Source: Pseudomonas moorei (GTDB lineage Bacteria > Pseudomonadota > Gammaproteobacteria > Pseudomonadales > Pseudomonadaceae). From it: a stretch of DNA of 64,000 bases. A program made the position numbers and the translations under genes. The stretch's first letter is position 1, and each line of letters begins with the position of its first letter. Below the pieces are notes generated by a model. It was not told where the DNA came from. It did not search any database and saw only the letters and a list, made by a program, of their open reading frames with translations. Below are positions 1 through 9,111 of the stretch, one piece after another. Location of the stretch: positions 86,601-150,600 of the forward strand of contig NZ_VZPP01000015.1 of the NCBI RefSeq assembly GCF_008801475.1, in the 5' to 3' direction.

Positions 1-828
1 CCGCCGCGAACTCTGCTCGCGCAGGCACACCAGCGTCTCGGTCAACCGCCGTTTGCAATCGGTGATCGGCAATGCACACACCCGTGAATCCGCGCCGAAT
101 TCCGCTGCCGACACCACGCCGACACCAATCCCCACGACCACCGCCTCTCGCGCCGCCTCCCGCCCTTCGACCTGAATCGCCGGGCGGATGCGGAACCCGG
201 CGCCCGCCATTTCTTCTTCCAGGGTCTGGCGGGTGACCGAGCCGATTTCCCGCAACACCAGCGGCGTATCGTCCAGGTCCGCCAGGCAGATGGACTCACG
301 ATCGGCCCACGGGTGATTGCGCGACACGAACGCCACCATCGGGTCGTTTCGCAGCGGCACGGAGATCAGTCTTTCATCATCGACATCGCGGCCGAGCAGG
401 GCCAGATCGGCCTGGTAGTTGAACAGCCGGAACAGCGATTCATCGGTGTTGCCGGTTTCGATCTTCACGCTGATACCGGGGTAACGCTCACAAAAACGGG
501 CGATTTGCGGCAGCACATGCACCGGTGCATCCACCGCCAGAACCAGGCTGCCCGTCTGCAAGGCCTGGGAATCCTGCAGCAGTTCCTGGGCTTCGGCCTC
601 GATGACAAAAAGCCGCTGGGTGACGCTCAACAGGCGCTCGCCCAGATCGGTCAGGCGCACCGAGCGCTTGTTGCGGTGGAACAGCAAAACACCGTAGCGC
701 TCTTCGAGTTTGCGCACCTGGTCGGAAATCGCCGGTTGCGTGAGAAACAGCCGTTCGGCGGCTTTGGTAAAGCTTCCGTGAACGGCGACGGCGTGGAAAG
801 CTTTGAGCTGGGCGTGGGATACCGACAT
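1..828 (-). CDS. LysR-family regulator of aminophosphonate use (partial)
   Basis: The reading frame is open from the ATG at 826-828 to the left edge, giving 276 residues. The end of the protein, probably only 10-20 residues, lies outside the window. The N-terminus (MSVSHAQLKAFHAVAVHGSF) and the following winged helix (AAERLFLTQPAISDQVRKLE) are a classical LysR DNA-binding domain at about residues 1-65. The rest is the effector-binding domain. The wording resembles the LysR subgroup found beside 2-aminoethylphosphonate genes. It is divergent from a GlpT-like transporter and an aminophosphonate-type oxidoreductase, so it probably senses an aminophosphonate and controls that operon. The family assignment is firm. 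The ligand is inferred. Confidence 0.85.
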   Translation of the reverse strand, partial: MSVSHAQLKAFHAVAVHGSFTKAAERLFLTQPAISDQVRKLEERYGVLLFHRNKRSVRLTDLGERLLSVTQRLFVIEAEAQELLQDSQALQTGSLVLAVDAPVHVLPQIARFCERYPGISVKIETGNTDESLFRLFNYQADLALLGRDVDDERLISVPLRNDPMVAFVSRNHPWADRESICLADLDDTPLVLREIGSVTRQTLEEEMAGAGFRIRPAIQVEGREAAREAVVVGIGVGVVSAAEFGADSRVCALPITDCKRRLTETLVCLREQSSRR

Positions 829-860
829 GGAGACTCCAGTAACAAGCTGAACCTATATTT

Positions 861-881
861 GAAATACGATAATTCGATTTC
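861..881. promoter_or_regulatory. Candidate LysR operator
   Basis: An imperfect palindrome with arms GAAAT and ATTTC separated by 11 bases lies about 33-53 bases upstream of the lysR start, in the 266-base divergent gap. This is the usual place and shape (T-N11-A type) for a LysR autoregulatory site. Inferred from sequence only. Confidence 0.4.
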
Positions 882-1094
882 ACTTATTAATCAGTAATTG
901 TTTTGATCAGCTTCAGCGCCGCCGATTGTCAGTCGAACAGTCGCGGTGGCCATGAGCCTGTGCGTGCAGTTGCAGGACTCATCTGACCGAAATCACCCCA
1001 GGGACCGAGTGATTTCGTGGTGCTTAAAAAATAAAAAGACAGGCGTTTTCTTCCAATTCTGCCGGCACACTCACACCCTGAGGTCAGAACCAAC

Positions 1095-2420
1095 ATGAAC
1101 AAGCCCATCGGTACCCTCCAGCGTTGGCGCATGCAGATCTTCGCGATCACCTGGCTCGCTTACGCCGCTTTCTACTTCACCCGCAAGGCATTCTCCGTGG
1201 CAAAGCTCGGGATTGGCGAAGACCCGACGTTCATGCTCGACAAGATGGCCATGGCCAACCTCGATGCGATCTACCTGACCGCTTACGCCATCGGCCAGTT
1301 CACCTGGGGCATCCTGGCCGATCGCTTCGGCCCGCGGGTCGTGGTGCTTGGCGGCTTGCTGATTTCGGCGGCGGCCGCGCTGGTGATGGGCAGCTTCGCC
1401 ACGTTGCCGATCTTCGCCACCTGCATGCTGATTCAAGGCCTGGCGCAGTCCACCGGTTGGTCGGGGCTGTGCAAGAACCTCGGCAGTTTCTATCCCGCCG
1501 AGCAGCGCGGGCGGGTACTGGGCCTGTGGAGTTCCTGCTACGCCTTTGGCGGTCTGGTGGCATCACCCTTCGCCGGTTGGTGGGCCTATACGCTGATCGG
1601 CACCTGGCATGCCGCGTTCATCTCCAGTGCGGCGGTGGTTGGGCTGGTCGCTGTGCTGTTTTTTATTTTTCAACGCAACAAACCCGAAGATGTCGGCTTG
1701 CCGGCTGTGGAGCCTGAGCCCGAGCTGACCGCTGAAGAGGCGCACGCGCAAAGCAAGATCAGCGTCCTGGCGCCATTGAAAGAGATCCTGCGCAATCGCA
1801 CGGTGCTGGTGCTCGGCCTCGCGTACTTCATGCTGAAACCGGCGCGTTACGCGATTCTGCTCTGGGGCCCGGTGATCGTTTTCGAACAGATGCCTTCGGT
1901 GGGCAAAGTCGGCGCGGCGATCATTCCGACTGCGTTTGAACTGGCCGGGTTGCTCGGGCCGATCATGATCGGCCTGGCCTCCGACAAAGTGTTCGGCGCC
2001 CGGCGTATGCCCGCCTGTGTGCTCAGCCTGCTGGCGCTGACCGTGTCGCTGGCGTTGTTCATGGGGGCCCTGCACACCGGCAGTGTGCTGTTGGTGGTGG
2101 CGCTGCTGTTCGTCATGGGCCTGACGCTTTACGGGCCGGACTCGATGATCAGCGGTGCGGCCGCCATCGACTTCGGGACCGCCAAGGCCGGTGCGACCGC
2201 TGCTGGTTTCGTCAACGGTTGCGGCTCGGTCGGGGCGGTTCTCGGCGGGTTGCTGCCTGGTTATTTCGACACCGTCACCGTGTTCATAGTCTTCGCCGGC
2301 TGCGCGATGTTCTCCGCACTGGTATTGATCCCGCATTGGAACAGCCGCCCCGGTGGTCTGCGAACTCACTATCCCCTCGTGCCGAACGGGCCGATAAGCG
2401 TCAAACCCCTGCGTACCTGA
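1095..2420 (+). CDS. MFS transporter, GlpT/UhpT (organophosphate antiporter)-like
   Basis: A 441-residue integral membrane protein with about twelve hydrophobic segments and a central hydrophilic loop near residues 200-220. The start YAAFYFTRKAFSVAKLGIG is typical of the organophosphate:phosphate antiporter branch of the major facilitator superfamily, which imports glycerol-3-phosphate, hexose phosphates or related anions in the inner membrane. GAGG at about 1080 is a plausible ribosome site. It is followed after 71 bases by an aminophosphonate-type oxidoreductase and is divergent from a phosphonate-type LysR, so a role as an aminophosphonate importer is likely but inferred. Its exact substrate cannot be read from the sequence. 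Confidence 0.85.
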   Translation: MNKPIGTLQRWRMQIFAITWLAYAAFYFTRKAFSVAKLGIGEDPTFMLDKMAMANLDAIYLTAYAIGQFTWGILADRFGPRVVVLGGLLISAAAALVMGSFATLPIFATCMLIQGLAQSTGWSGLCKNLGSFYPAEQRGRVLGLWSSCYAFGGLVASPFAGWWAYTLIGTWHAAFISSAAVVGLVAVLFFIFQRNKPEDVGLPAVEPEPELTAEEAHAQSKISVLAPLKEILRNRTVLVLGLAYFMLKPARYAILLWGPVIVFEQMPSVGKVGAAIIPTAFELAGLLGPIMIGLASDKVFGARRMPACVLSLLALTVSLALFMGALHTGSVLLVVALLFVMGLTLYGPDSMISGAAAIDFGTAKAGATAAGFVNGCGSVGAVLGGLLPGYFDTVTVFIVFAGCAMFSALVLIPHWNSRPGGLRTHYPLVPNGPISVKPLRT

Positions 2421-2491
2421 ACCCTGTCTGTCGCCGTCTGCTGCATTTGCGGCAGGCCGGCGTGTGGACAACCGAATGGAGAGTGACCCCC

Positions 2492-3883
2492 ATGAGACCC
2501 TTTTGGCTGGAGCAGGCCTTGAAGGCCGATACGTCCGAGACCTGTCCGGCATTGCAGGGCGACGTCCGCGCCGACGTCTGCATCGTCGGCGGCGGCTACA
2601 CCGGTTTATGGACCGCGATTATGCTCAAGGAGCAGAACCCCGGCCTGGAGGTGGTGCTGATTGAAGCCGATATCTGTGGCGCCGGCGCCAGTGGCCGCAA
2701 CGGTGGTTGCGCACTGTCATGGTCGGCCAAGTATTTCACCCTTGAACGCCTGTTCGGCGTTGAGGAGGCGGTGCGGCTGGTCAAGGAATCCGAGCGCAGC
2801 ATCCACGCGATCGGGGCGTTCTGTGAACAGTACGCGGTGGACGCCGACTATCGCCTCGATGGCACCCTCTACACCGCGACCAACCGTGCCCAGGTCGGCT
2901 CGACCGACGCGGTGATCGCGGCGCTGGAGCGCCATGGCATCAACTCCTTCAGCCAGCGGCCGGTGGCGGATGTGCAACGCATGGCCGGATCCGTCAAACA
3001 CCTGGAGGGCTGGTTTTCGCCGGCTGCTGCCAGCGTGCAGCCGGGCAAACTGGTGCGCGGTTTGCGTCGGGTGGCCTTGCAGCTTGGCGTGCGGATTCAT
3101 GAAAACACCGCCATGATCGGCCTGGAGGAAGGCAAGCCGGCGGTCATTCAAACCGCCTATGGCAGCGTTCGCGCCGATCGTGTGGTGCTGGCGATGAATG
3201 CCTGGATGGCGCGGGCATTCCCGCCGTTCGAGCGCAGCGTGGCGATCGTCTCCAGCGACATGCTGATCACCGAACCGCGACCCGAACTGCTCAACGAAAT
3301 CGGTTTGACCAGCGGAGTCACGGTGCTCGATTCGCGGATTTTCGTGCACTACTACCACAACACACCGGACGGCCGGATCATGCTCGGCAAGGGCGGCAAC
3401 ACGTTCGCCTACGGCGGGCGCATGTTGCCGGTGTTCGATCAGCCATCGCCTTATGCCGGACTGCTGCGCAGCAGTCTGACGGACTTCTTCCCGGCGTTTG
3501 CCGACGTCAAGGTCGACGCGACCTGGAACGGCCCCTCGGATCGCTCGGTCACGGGGCTGCCGTTCTTCGGGCAGATGAGTGCCAGCGGCAATGTGTTCTA
3601 TGGTTTTGGCTACTCGGGCAGCGGGGTAGGGCCGTGCCACATGGGCGGGCAGATTCTGGCCTCGCTGGTCCAGGGTCTGGACAACCCCTGGACGCGCTCG
3701 CCGCTGGTCAACGGACCGCTGGGCTTTTTCCCGCCAGAGCCGATCCGTTACCTCGGTTCGCTGATGGTGCGCAATGCCATTCGGCGCAAGGAACACGCCG
3801 AGGACCACGGGCGGCGGCCTCGGCATCTGGACGTGCGCCTGGCCAAATTCGCGGCGGCGGCCGGCAAGGCTGACAAGGGGTGA
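2492..3883 (+). CDS. FAD-dependent aminophosphonate oxidoreductase-like protein
   Basis: A 463-residue DAO-superfamily flavoprotein. The N-terminal dinucleotide fold is CIVGGGYTGLWTA at about residues 30-42, followed by an acidic residue ending the second strand (VVLIEAD) and the FAD-contacting GAGASGRNGG. The C-terminal region GFGYSGSGVGPCHMGGQILA closes the FAD site. The start is the ATG preceded by GGAGAG at 2478-2483. Upstream in-frame residues overlap the transporter gene in another frame and are not supported. The length and motifs fit the family that recurs in phosphonate gene clusters, whose studied members oxidise 2-aminoethylphosphonate or its N-methyl form to phosphonoacetaldehyde. 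It is co-directional with the MFS gene. Phosphonoacetaldehyde-processing genes would be expected outside the left edge. Confidence 0.8.
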   Translation: MRPFWLEQALKADTSETCPALQGDVRADVCIVGGGYTGLWTAIMLKEQNPGLEVVLIEADICGAGASGRNGGCALSWSAKYFTLERLFGVEEAVRLVKESERSIHAIGAFCEQYAVDADYRLDGTLYTATNRAQVGSTDAVIAALERHGINSFSQRPVADVQRMAGSVKHLEGWFSPAAASVQPGKLVRGLRRVALQLGVRIHENTAMIGLEEGKPAVIQTAYGSVRADRVVLAMNAWMARAFPPFERSVAIVSSDMLITEPRPELLNEIGLTSGVTVLDSRIFVHYYHNTPDGRIMLGKGGNTFAYGGRMLPVFDQPSPYAGLLRSSLTDFFPAFADVKVDATWNGPSDRSVTGLPFFGQMSASGNVFYGFGYSGSGVGPCHMGGQILASLVQGLDNPWTRSPLVNGPLGFFPPEPIRYLGSLMVRNAIRRKEHAEDHGRRPRHLDVRLAKFAAAAGKADKG

Positions 3884-3886
3884 GGC

Positions 3887-5311
3887 TCAGGACTCGGCGT
3901 CGGTGGGATCGATCAACCAGTCGAGCAGCAGACGGCTATCGCCTTGTGGCTCACCGCGCCTTGCGGGTCGAGGCCTGGAGCGCTGCCCCGTGCTGGCGCA
4001 GAACACCGGACGGTCGGGATCGCTGTCGAGGAAACTGACCCACCCGTCGCTGCCGGCCATGGGCAAACCGCAAGGGTCGAGGGGGGCGCCGGTCACTGCG
4101 ATGGGCAGCCAGAGACTGGCGCAACCTGCGGTCTCATGGTCTGTGGCAGGCCACAAACTCACGTTTATGCGACCTTGCTCATCCAGCGCTGCCCGCTGCC
4201 CGGTCTGGCCCCGCACCCGCGCAGGCTGATAGCCGGGGATGCGCGGCCTGGGTTGTTCAAGTGCCGGACGAAACACCGTTGACCAGAGTATCGCGCTGAA
4301 CTGATTGCGGTAACGCCGGGGCGTGTCCGGGGTGTCCTGCTGCAGAATCGAACCCTGTTCGCCCTGATGCCGGGCCTGCGTTACCAACCATTGATCGTTG
4401 AAACCCGGAAGTGGGTGCTCAGCCACCTGCACGATGCAGCCACTGCGAAGTTCGCTGTGATTACTTTGGCCGTGAATCTGCATATGCCGGCATCGCAAGC
4501 GCTCCAGATGCCGGCGAACGAGTTGATCGCGGTGGCGCTGCTCGGGATCGGGACGGGGCATCGGTGGCGCGGACGGGGTAAAGGCATGATTGGCCGCACC
4601 GTCGTCGGTGTCCGTTGCGCCGCGGTGTCGGGCATCCAGCCTTGGCGCGCAGGGCCGTGAATCGTGCCGCTGGAACAATTCGCTGATCAGCGGTTGGCTG
4701 CTGGCGGTGGACGCCTCATTCAGGAAGGGCATCAGCAGCGGTGCCTGGGGAAAACTCAGGCTGTCGTCGGCAAACACCAGTACATGCCCGTCACGGCGAT
4801 GTTCGAAGTGATAGTGAATGCCTTCTTCCTCGCACAGCCGTTGCAGCAGGGCCAGATCGGTTTCTTCGTATTGAATGCAAAAAGGCCGGTGCGGATAGTG
4901 GCTGTTTGACAGTTCGAAGCGAAAGGTATCATCGGGCAGATGATGTTCCTCCAGCAGTTGTCGAAGAATCATGGGTACGCTGAGTTGCGTAAAGATGCGC
5001 CGGCAACGATGCCGGTCCAGCGCCTGCAACGCGGGCCCCAATACCAGTTTGTAGATGACCCGCTGCGGACCGCGATGTTCGCGACTGACATTGTGCAGTA
5101 CGCCGTGAATGCCCTGGTCGTGCCCCACGCTCAGGAACGCCGCTTGATGGAGGAGCTGTTCCAGCGGCATGGCGGGCGCCAGGCCGATCACTTCAATCTC
5201 GAATGCATAGGGTTGGTTGAGGGCTTCTCGGCCACTGAACTGCACGACCTGCAGGCTCAAATCGTCGTCCAGCAGTGTCAGGGTGAAGGGACTTTCCTTG
5301 TCGTTATGCAT
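3887..5311 (-). CDS. Short VgrG-like protein (phage-spike / type VI tip family), orphan
   Basis: A protein of about 474 residues with the gp27-like N-terminal half of VgrG (FTLTLLDDDLSLQVVQFSGRE, then the conserved QYEETDLALLQRLCEEEGI core near residue 150) and a gp5-like OB fold near residues 375-460 (DEQGRINVSLWP ... VSFLDSDPDRPVFC). It then stops 20-odd residues later and lacks the long C-terminal beta-helix needle of normal VgrG proteins (usually more than 600 residues). The segment joining the halves is low-complexity and rich in Pro, Arg and His. Start: the ATG at 5309-5311 puts the first family strand at residue 8. An in-frame ATG at 5329 is an alternative. No type VI or phage genes are adjacent. 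It may be a remnant or a specialised short spike. Confidence 0.75.
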   Translation of the reverse strand: MHNDKESPFTLTLLDDDLSLQVVQFSGREALNQPYAFEIEVIGLAPAMPLEQLLHQAAFLSVGHDQGIHGVLHNVSREHRGPQRVIYKLVLGPALQALDRHRCRRIFTQLSVPMILRQLLEEHHLPDDTFRFELSNSHYPHRPFCIQYEETDLALLQRLCEEEGIHYHFEHRRDGHVLVFADDSLSFPQAPLLMPFLNEASTASSQPLISELFQRHDSRPCAPRLDARHRGATDTDDGAANHAFTPSAPPMPRPDPEQRHRDQLVRRHLERLRCRHMQIHGQSNHSELRSGCIVQVAEHPLPGFNDQWLVTQARHQGEQGSILQQDTPDTPRRYRNQFSAILWSTVFRPALEQPRPRIPGYQPARVRGQTGQRAALDEQGRINVSLWPATDHETAGCASLWLPIAVTGAPLDPCGLPMAGSDGWVSFLDSDPDRPVFCASTGQRSRPRPARRGEPQGDSRLLLDWLIDPTDAES

Positions 5312-5528
5312 CGAACGCGCTTCTGCCATGGAATACGGGAGCAGAGGGTACGAAACCACAGCCCTTAATGGACATCGCAAACAGGAGTTTCAGAATTGCC
5401 CTACAACTGCCGGTGAATATGTCGATTCGAGGTCAGAATTTTTGGTCGATTGCCAACTTTAGGCCGGGTAAACTTGCGCAATGCGTCGGCCAATAGATGT
5501 CTCGGCGCCATAGACAAGAGAGTGAGTA

Positions 5529-6233
5529 ATGGGCGCACAGTGGAAGGTTAAACACAAAGAAGCGGCAGCCAATGCCAAGGGCAAGATCTTCGGCAAACTG
5601 GTGAAAGAAATCACCATTGCTGCGCGTAACGGCGCTGATGTTGCCACCAACGCACACCTGCGCCTGGTGGTTGAACAGGCCAAGAAAGCTTCGATGCCCA
5701 AGGAAACACTGGATCGCGCCATCAAGAAGGGCGCGGGCCTGTTGGGCGAGACCGTGCAATACCATCGCGTGACCTATGAAGGGTTCGCACCGCATCAGGT
5801 GCCGTTGATCGTTGAATGCGTGACGGACAACATCAACCGTACCGTCGCTGAAATCCGCGTTGCGTTCCGCAAGGGCCAATTGGGCGCTTCCGGTTCCGTG
5901 GCCTGGGACTTCAACCACGTCGGCATGATCGAAGCCTCGCCGGACACTCCGGACGCCGATCCGGAAATGGCCGCCATCGAAGCGGGCGCCCAGGATTTCG
6001 AGCCGGGCGAAGACGGCGCGACCCTGTTCCTGACCGAGCCTGCGGATCTGGATGCCGTGCAAAAAGCCCTGCCGGGACAAGGCTTCACCGTACTGTCGGC
6101 CAAGCTGGGCTACCAGCCGAAGAACCCGGTCAGCGGCCTGAGCGATGAGCAGATGGCTGAAGTCGAAGCTTTCCTCGAAGGCCTCGATAACCATGATGAC
6201 GTGCAGGACATGTTTGTCGGACTGGCGGGTTAA
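5529..6233 (+). CDS. YebC/PmpR-family protein (YeeN-like paralogue)
   Basis: A 234-residue YebC-family protein. The N-terminus GAQWKVKHKEAAANAKGKIF is the family basic region, and the later NINRTVAEIRVAF and LGASGSVAWDF blocks are the family core. Canonical YebC begins MAGHSKW. This one begins MGAQWKV, which fits the second (YeeN-like) subgroup more than the ruvC-linked gene. YebC proteins were first described as transcriptional regulators, and more recent work ties the family to relieving ribosome stalling. It is divergent from the VgrG-like gene with a 217-base gap and stands alone otherwise. Confidence 0.88.
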   Translation: MGAQWKVKHKEAAANAKGKIFGKLVKEITIAARNGADVATNAHLRLVVEQAKKASMPKETLDRAIKKGAGLLGETVQYHRVTYEGFAPHQVPLIVECVTDNINRTVAEIRVAFRKGQLGASGSVAWDFNHVGMIEASPDTPDADPEMAAIEAGAQDFEPGEDGATLFLTEPADLDAVQKALPGQGFTVLSAKLGYQPKNPVSGLSDEQMAEVEAFLEGLDNHDDVQDMFVGLAG

Positions 6234-6253
6234 GTTGTTTTTCCAGTAACACC

Positions 6254-6350
6254 GCTATCGCGGACAAGCCCGCTCCCACAGTCATTGTATCGTTCGCAAA
6301 AAATGCGTACGCCGCTGAACACCGTGGGAGCGGGCTTGCCCGCGATTGAC
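6254..6350. repeat. REP pair (BIME-like)
   Basis: Two inverted copies of the Pseudomonas REP palindrome (GCGGACAAGCCCGCTCCCAC and its inverse GTGGGAGCGGGCTTGCCCGC) flank about 40 bases between the convergent yebC-like and kinase genes. Confidence 0.85.
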
Positions 6351-6363
6351 CGCGCAGCGGTCA

Positions 6364-7674
6364 TCAATCGTTCAGTACCTGAATAACCTCGTCAAACCCC
6401 GGTCGCGCCAGGACGTCAGGCTGACAGCAGCGCTGTTGCAAATCCTCCAGTCGCCGGCGCTCCCCGTCGCTCAATCCCGAGTCGATCCGCTCCAGCAATT
6501 CCCCCAGCAGAACCCCGAACGCTCGGACTTCGATGCGTTGCAGTGCGCGGCTTTCCAGGGTGTCCTGCGTGGCATGGAAAGACGCGGCGCCAAAGTCTCC
6601 CAACAGGCAATCACCCTGTTCGTTCCACAGAATATTGTGGCCGTAGAGGTCGCCATGGGTGATGCCCTGGCGGTGCAAATGCTCGGCGACCGAAGCAATA
6701 CCTCGGGCAATGCGCAAGGCGACATCGGCCGTGAAGCGGGTGTCTTCGGCGTAGACGTCGCGGCTGCAGGTCGCCAGGCTCGGCAACGCGGCAAGGTTGC
6801 GGTAGCTCGGTTCGATCAGTTGCATTACCAGCCCGGCGGTGTCTTGCGGGTGATCGACCACCCGGCCTTCGACCCGGATCAGGTTGGGGTGAATACCAGC
6901 GGTGATGCAGGCGTTCATTTCGTGCAACGGCGAGCCGTCGCTGGTCATTTCGCCCTTGTAGAGTTTGACCGCGACTTGCGTGTCCGCATGGCCCGGGCGT
7001 GCCCATGCCGCCCGATGAATCAACCCCGAAGCACCTTCGCCCAGGAGCTGCTCCAGGCTCAGCTGGGACCAGGAGATGCTCGGCGTGGCTGCCAGGGCGG
7101 CCGCATCAGCTTCGGTTTCCAGTGGGTTACCGGCGTACGCCAGCCAGGTCAGGCTCGGCAGCGCAAGCAGCCATTCGGGCAATTGGCTGATCTGGTTGGC
7201 GGCGATGCGGATCAGCTCCAGCCGATGGCAATTGCGCAGGCTCTGCGGCAAAGATTGCAGCCGATTACCAGCCAGCATCAGTTTTTGCAGGTAGGGGCGT
7301 TCGCCCAGTTCCGTCGGCAGTTCACCGATGCAGTTGTCGGTCAGGATCAGCCAGCGCAGGAGCGGCGGCAACGCGGCGCCTGGCACGTGCTCGATGCGGT
7401 TGGCCTTGAAGGCGATCATGGTCAGCGCCGCGCATTGACCCACGCATGCCGGCAGTTCGGTAAACAGATTGTCCGAGCAGAACAACACGCGCAGACGGGT
7501 CAGGCGGTGCAAGTCATCCGGGAGGCTGCTCATGGCATTGCCACTGAGGTTGAGCACCTCCAGGGAGTCCGCCAGGTCGAAGATCTCCCGCGGAAATTCT
7601 GTCAGGCCGCAGCTGAGATCCAGACGGGTAATGCCTGCCAGCGTGCCGGCGCGCAATTGTTCAAGGGTATGCAT
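6364..7674 (-). CDS. Leucine-rich repeat protein kinase
   Basis: A 436-residue protein. Residues about 15-200 are a run of leucine-rich repeats of the LxxLxLxxNxLxxLP type (for example LEVLNLSGNAMSSLP and LQKLMLAGNRLQSLP). Residues about 210-435 are a eukaryotic-type kinase: glycine loop LLGEGASGLIH, VAVKLYKGE with the ATP-anchoring lysine, catalytic loop HGDLYGHN and metal-binding DFGAAS. The catalytic loop reads HGD rather than HRD, so it is a non-RD-type kinase, but the key Asp, Asn, Lys and DFG are all present and activity is likely. No membrane segment or signal peptide is visible, so it should be cytoplasmic. Substrates are unknown. It ends just before a REP pair shared with the convergent yebC-like gene. 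Confidence 0.88.
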   Translation of the reverse strand: MHTLEQLRAGTLAGITRLDLSCGLTEFPREIFDLADSLEVLNLSGNAMSSLPDDLHRLTRLRVLFCSDNLFTELPACVGQCAALTMIAFKANRIEHVPGAALPPLLRWLILTDNCIGELPTELGERPYLQKLMLAGNRLQSLPQSLRNCHRLELIRIAANQISQLPEWLLALPSLTWLAYAGNPLETEADAAALAATPSISWSQLSLEQLLGEGASGLIHRAAWARPGHADTQVAVKLYKGEMTSDGSPLHEMNACITAGIHPNLIRVEGRVVDHPQDTAGLVMQLIEPSYRNLAALPSLATCSRDVYAEDTRFTADVALRIARGIASVAEHLHRQGITHGDLYGHNILWNEQGDCLLGDFGAASFHATQDTLESRALQRIEVRAFGVLLGELLERIDSGLSDGERRRLEDLQQRCCQPDVLARPGFDEVIQVLND

Positions 7675-7810
7675 GAACGGGGTTCGCCATCGATTGAATG
7701 AATGGGCGGCATGATAACGGGAATAAGCTGTTGCCGGTCAGGCCGCTTTCGCGATCAAGTCCGCAGTCGATCGAGATGTTGAATCGAGCGCGGACCCAGT
7801 GTGGGAGCGA

Positions 7811-8941
7811 TCAGGCCGACTCCCGAACCTCCACCAACTGCCCCAGGCGACTGCGGGTGCGGGCCAGATCGATGGCGTCGCCGTCCAGGCTTTCGCGCAA
7901 TGAACGCTGGCCCAGCAGCACCAGATGCTTGTCCTGGTCATACAAAACGTCCACCAGATTGATGAAGCGTTGTTGGGCGGCGATTGAACAGTCGGCCAGG
8001 TTGGGCAGTTCGTCGATGATCCAGTAGTCGAAGCGCCGACACAGCTCCAGGTAATCCATGACCGCCGTGGGCTGCTCACACAGATCCGCGAAGGTAAAAC
8101 CGATGGTGCGGCCTTCGCAGTAACGGGCGGGCAGGTGGCGAGTGCCGACCGGCAGCGCAATGCCCGGCGCACCGGCGGATGGCAGGTTTGATGCCTGCCG
8201 CTGCGACGCGCTCCCCGGCCAGACGTATTGCCCCTGGGTAAACAGTTGTTGCGCGTGAGTTCTGGCCTGGCTGCGGTAGTCGTGTGGCCCGCCGACCTCC
8301 ATCACCTGCATGCGTGCGTTGATCAGGTCGATCACCGGTTTGAAGCGCGCGTGGTACAGCGGATTGGGCAACAGGCCTTCCGGCGGGTAATTGGAGGTGA
8401 CCAGCAGCAGGATGCCTCGACGGAACAGGGCCTTGAACAGTCGCGTGATCAGCATCGCATCGCCGATGTCATGGACATGGAATTCGTCGAAACACAGCAC
8501 CCGGCAATCGCGCAGCAAATCGTCCAGGGCGGTCGCCAGCGCGTCCGGTTGATCGCGATGGTTGAACATCCCCTGATGCAGCCGGGCAAAAAACTCGTGG
8601 AAGTGCAGGCGCTGTTTTTGCGCCAGGGGAATGGCCTGGAAAAAACCGTCGAGTAGCCAGCTTTTGCCGCGACCCACGGCGCCATGCAGGTAAAGACCGG
8701 GCAGGGTTTTCGTCGCACTGCCCAGCAGCGTCGTGGCGTGCTGCGCCATGCAGTCGATCACCCGCTGTTGACTGTGACTGAGGGTGTAGCCCTGCGCGTG
8801 AGCCTTGTGGCGAAAGTAATCGTGGATGACCCGGCCTGTTGCGACCCCATGGGCGGGGGCAGCGGAGGCTTTGCCGAACAGCCGGCGCAGCAACGGCCAG
8901 CGCGGTGCAAGACGCGAACGGTTGGGTGGTCGAACGGCCAC
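7811..8941 (-). CDS. zapE: ZapE/AFG1-like ATPase
   Basis: A 376-residue AAA-type ATPase of the ZapE (AFG1/LACE1) family. Walker A is GAVGRGKSWLLD near residue 88 and Walker B is VLCFDEFHVHD near residue 150. The arginine-rich LFRRGILLLVTSNYPPE and the C-terminal sensor block FDYWIIDELP are also typical. In enterobacteria ZapE acts at the division ring late in constriction. The start is taken as the GTG at 8939-8941, preceded by GGGGTGA on the coding strand. Pseudomonads often carry a second ZapE beside ribosomal protein genes, so this isolated copy may be a paralogue, which would make the symbol a family label. Confidence 0.85.
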   Translation of the reverse strand: MAVRPPNRSRLAPRWPLLRRLFGKASAAPAHGVATGRVIHDYFRHKAHAQGYTLSHSQQRVIDCMAQHATTLLGSATKTLPGLYLHGAVGRGKSWLLDGFFQAIPLAQKQRLHFHEFFARLHQGMFNHRDQPDALATALDDLLRDCRVLCFDEFHVHDIGDAMLITRLFKALFRRGILLLVTSNYPPEGLLPNPLYHARFKPVIDLINARMQVMEVGGPHDYRSQARTHAQQLFTQGQYVWPGSASQRQASNLPSAGAPGIALPVGTRHLPARYCEGRTIGFTFADLCEQPTAVMDYLELCRRFDYWIIDELPNLADCSIAAQQRFINLVDVLYDQDKHLVLLGQRSLRESLDGDAIDLARTRSRLGQLVEVRESA

Positions 8942-9111
8942 TGTGATGTCACCCCATGATCTTCAGGCCGCCCGACGCGGCGGCGCCATAGTGTACCCAG
9001 AGGGGAGAATTCGCTTCCAGTTGTGTCGATGGAATGCGGGCGTTTATTGGACAGAATAATGCGGTATGTACAACTTATTACGCGTCGAAAGGGTGGCGAG
9101 TTTCCTGAGTG

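Noticed and set aside
313..897. Long plus-strand frame opposite the lysR gene
   Set aside because: It is a shadow of the lysR gene on the other strand, with no recognisable protein features.
6254..6350. Repeats as a CRISPR array
   Set aside because: Only two inverted, not direct, copies per site, with imperfect palindromes typical of REP elements and no cas genes.
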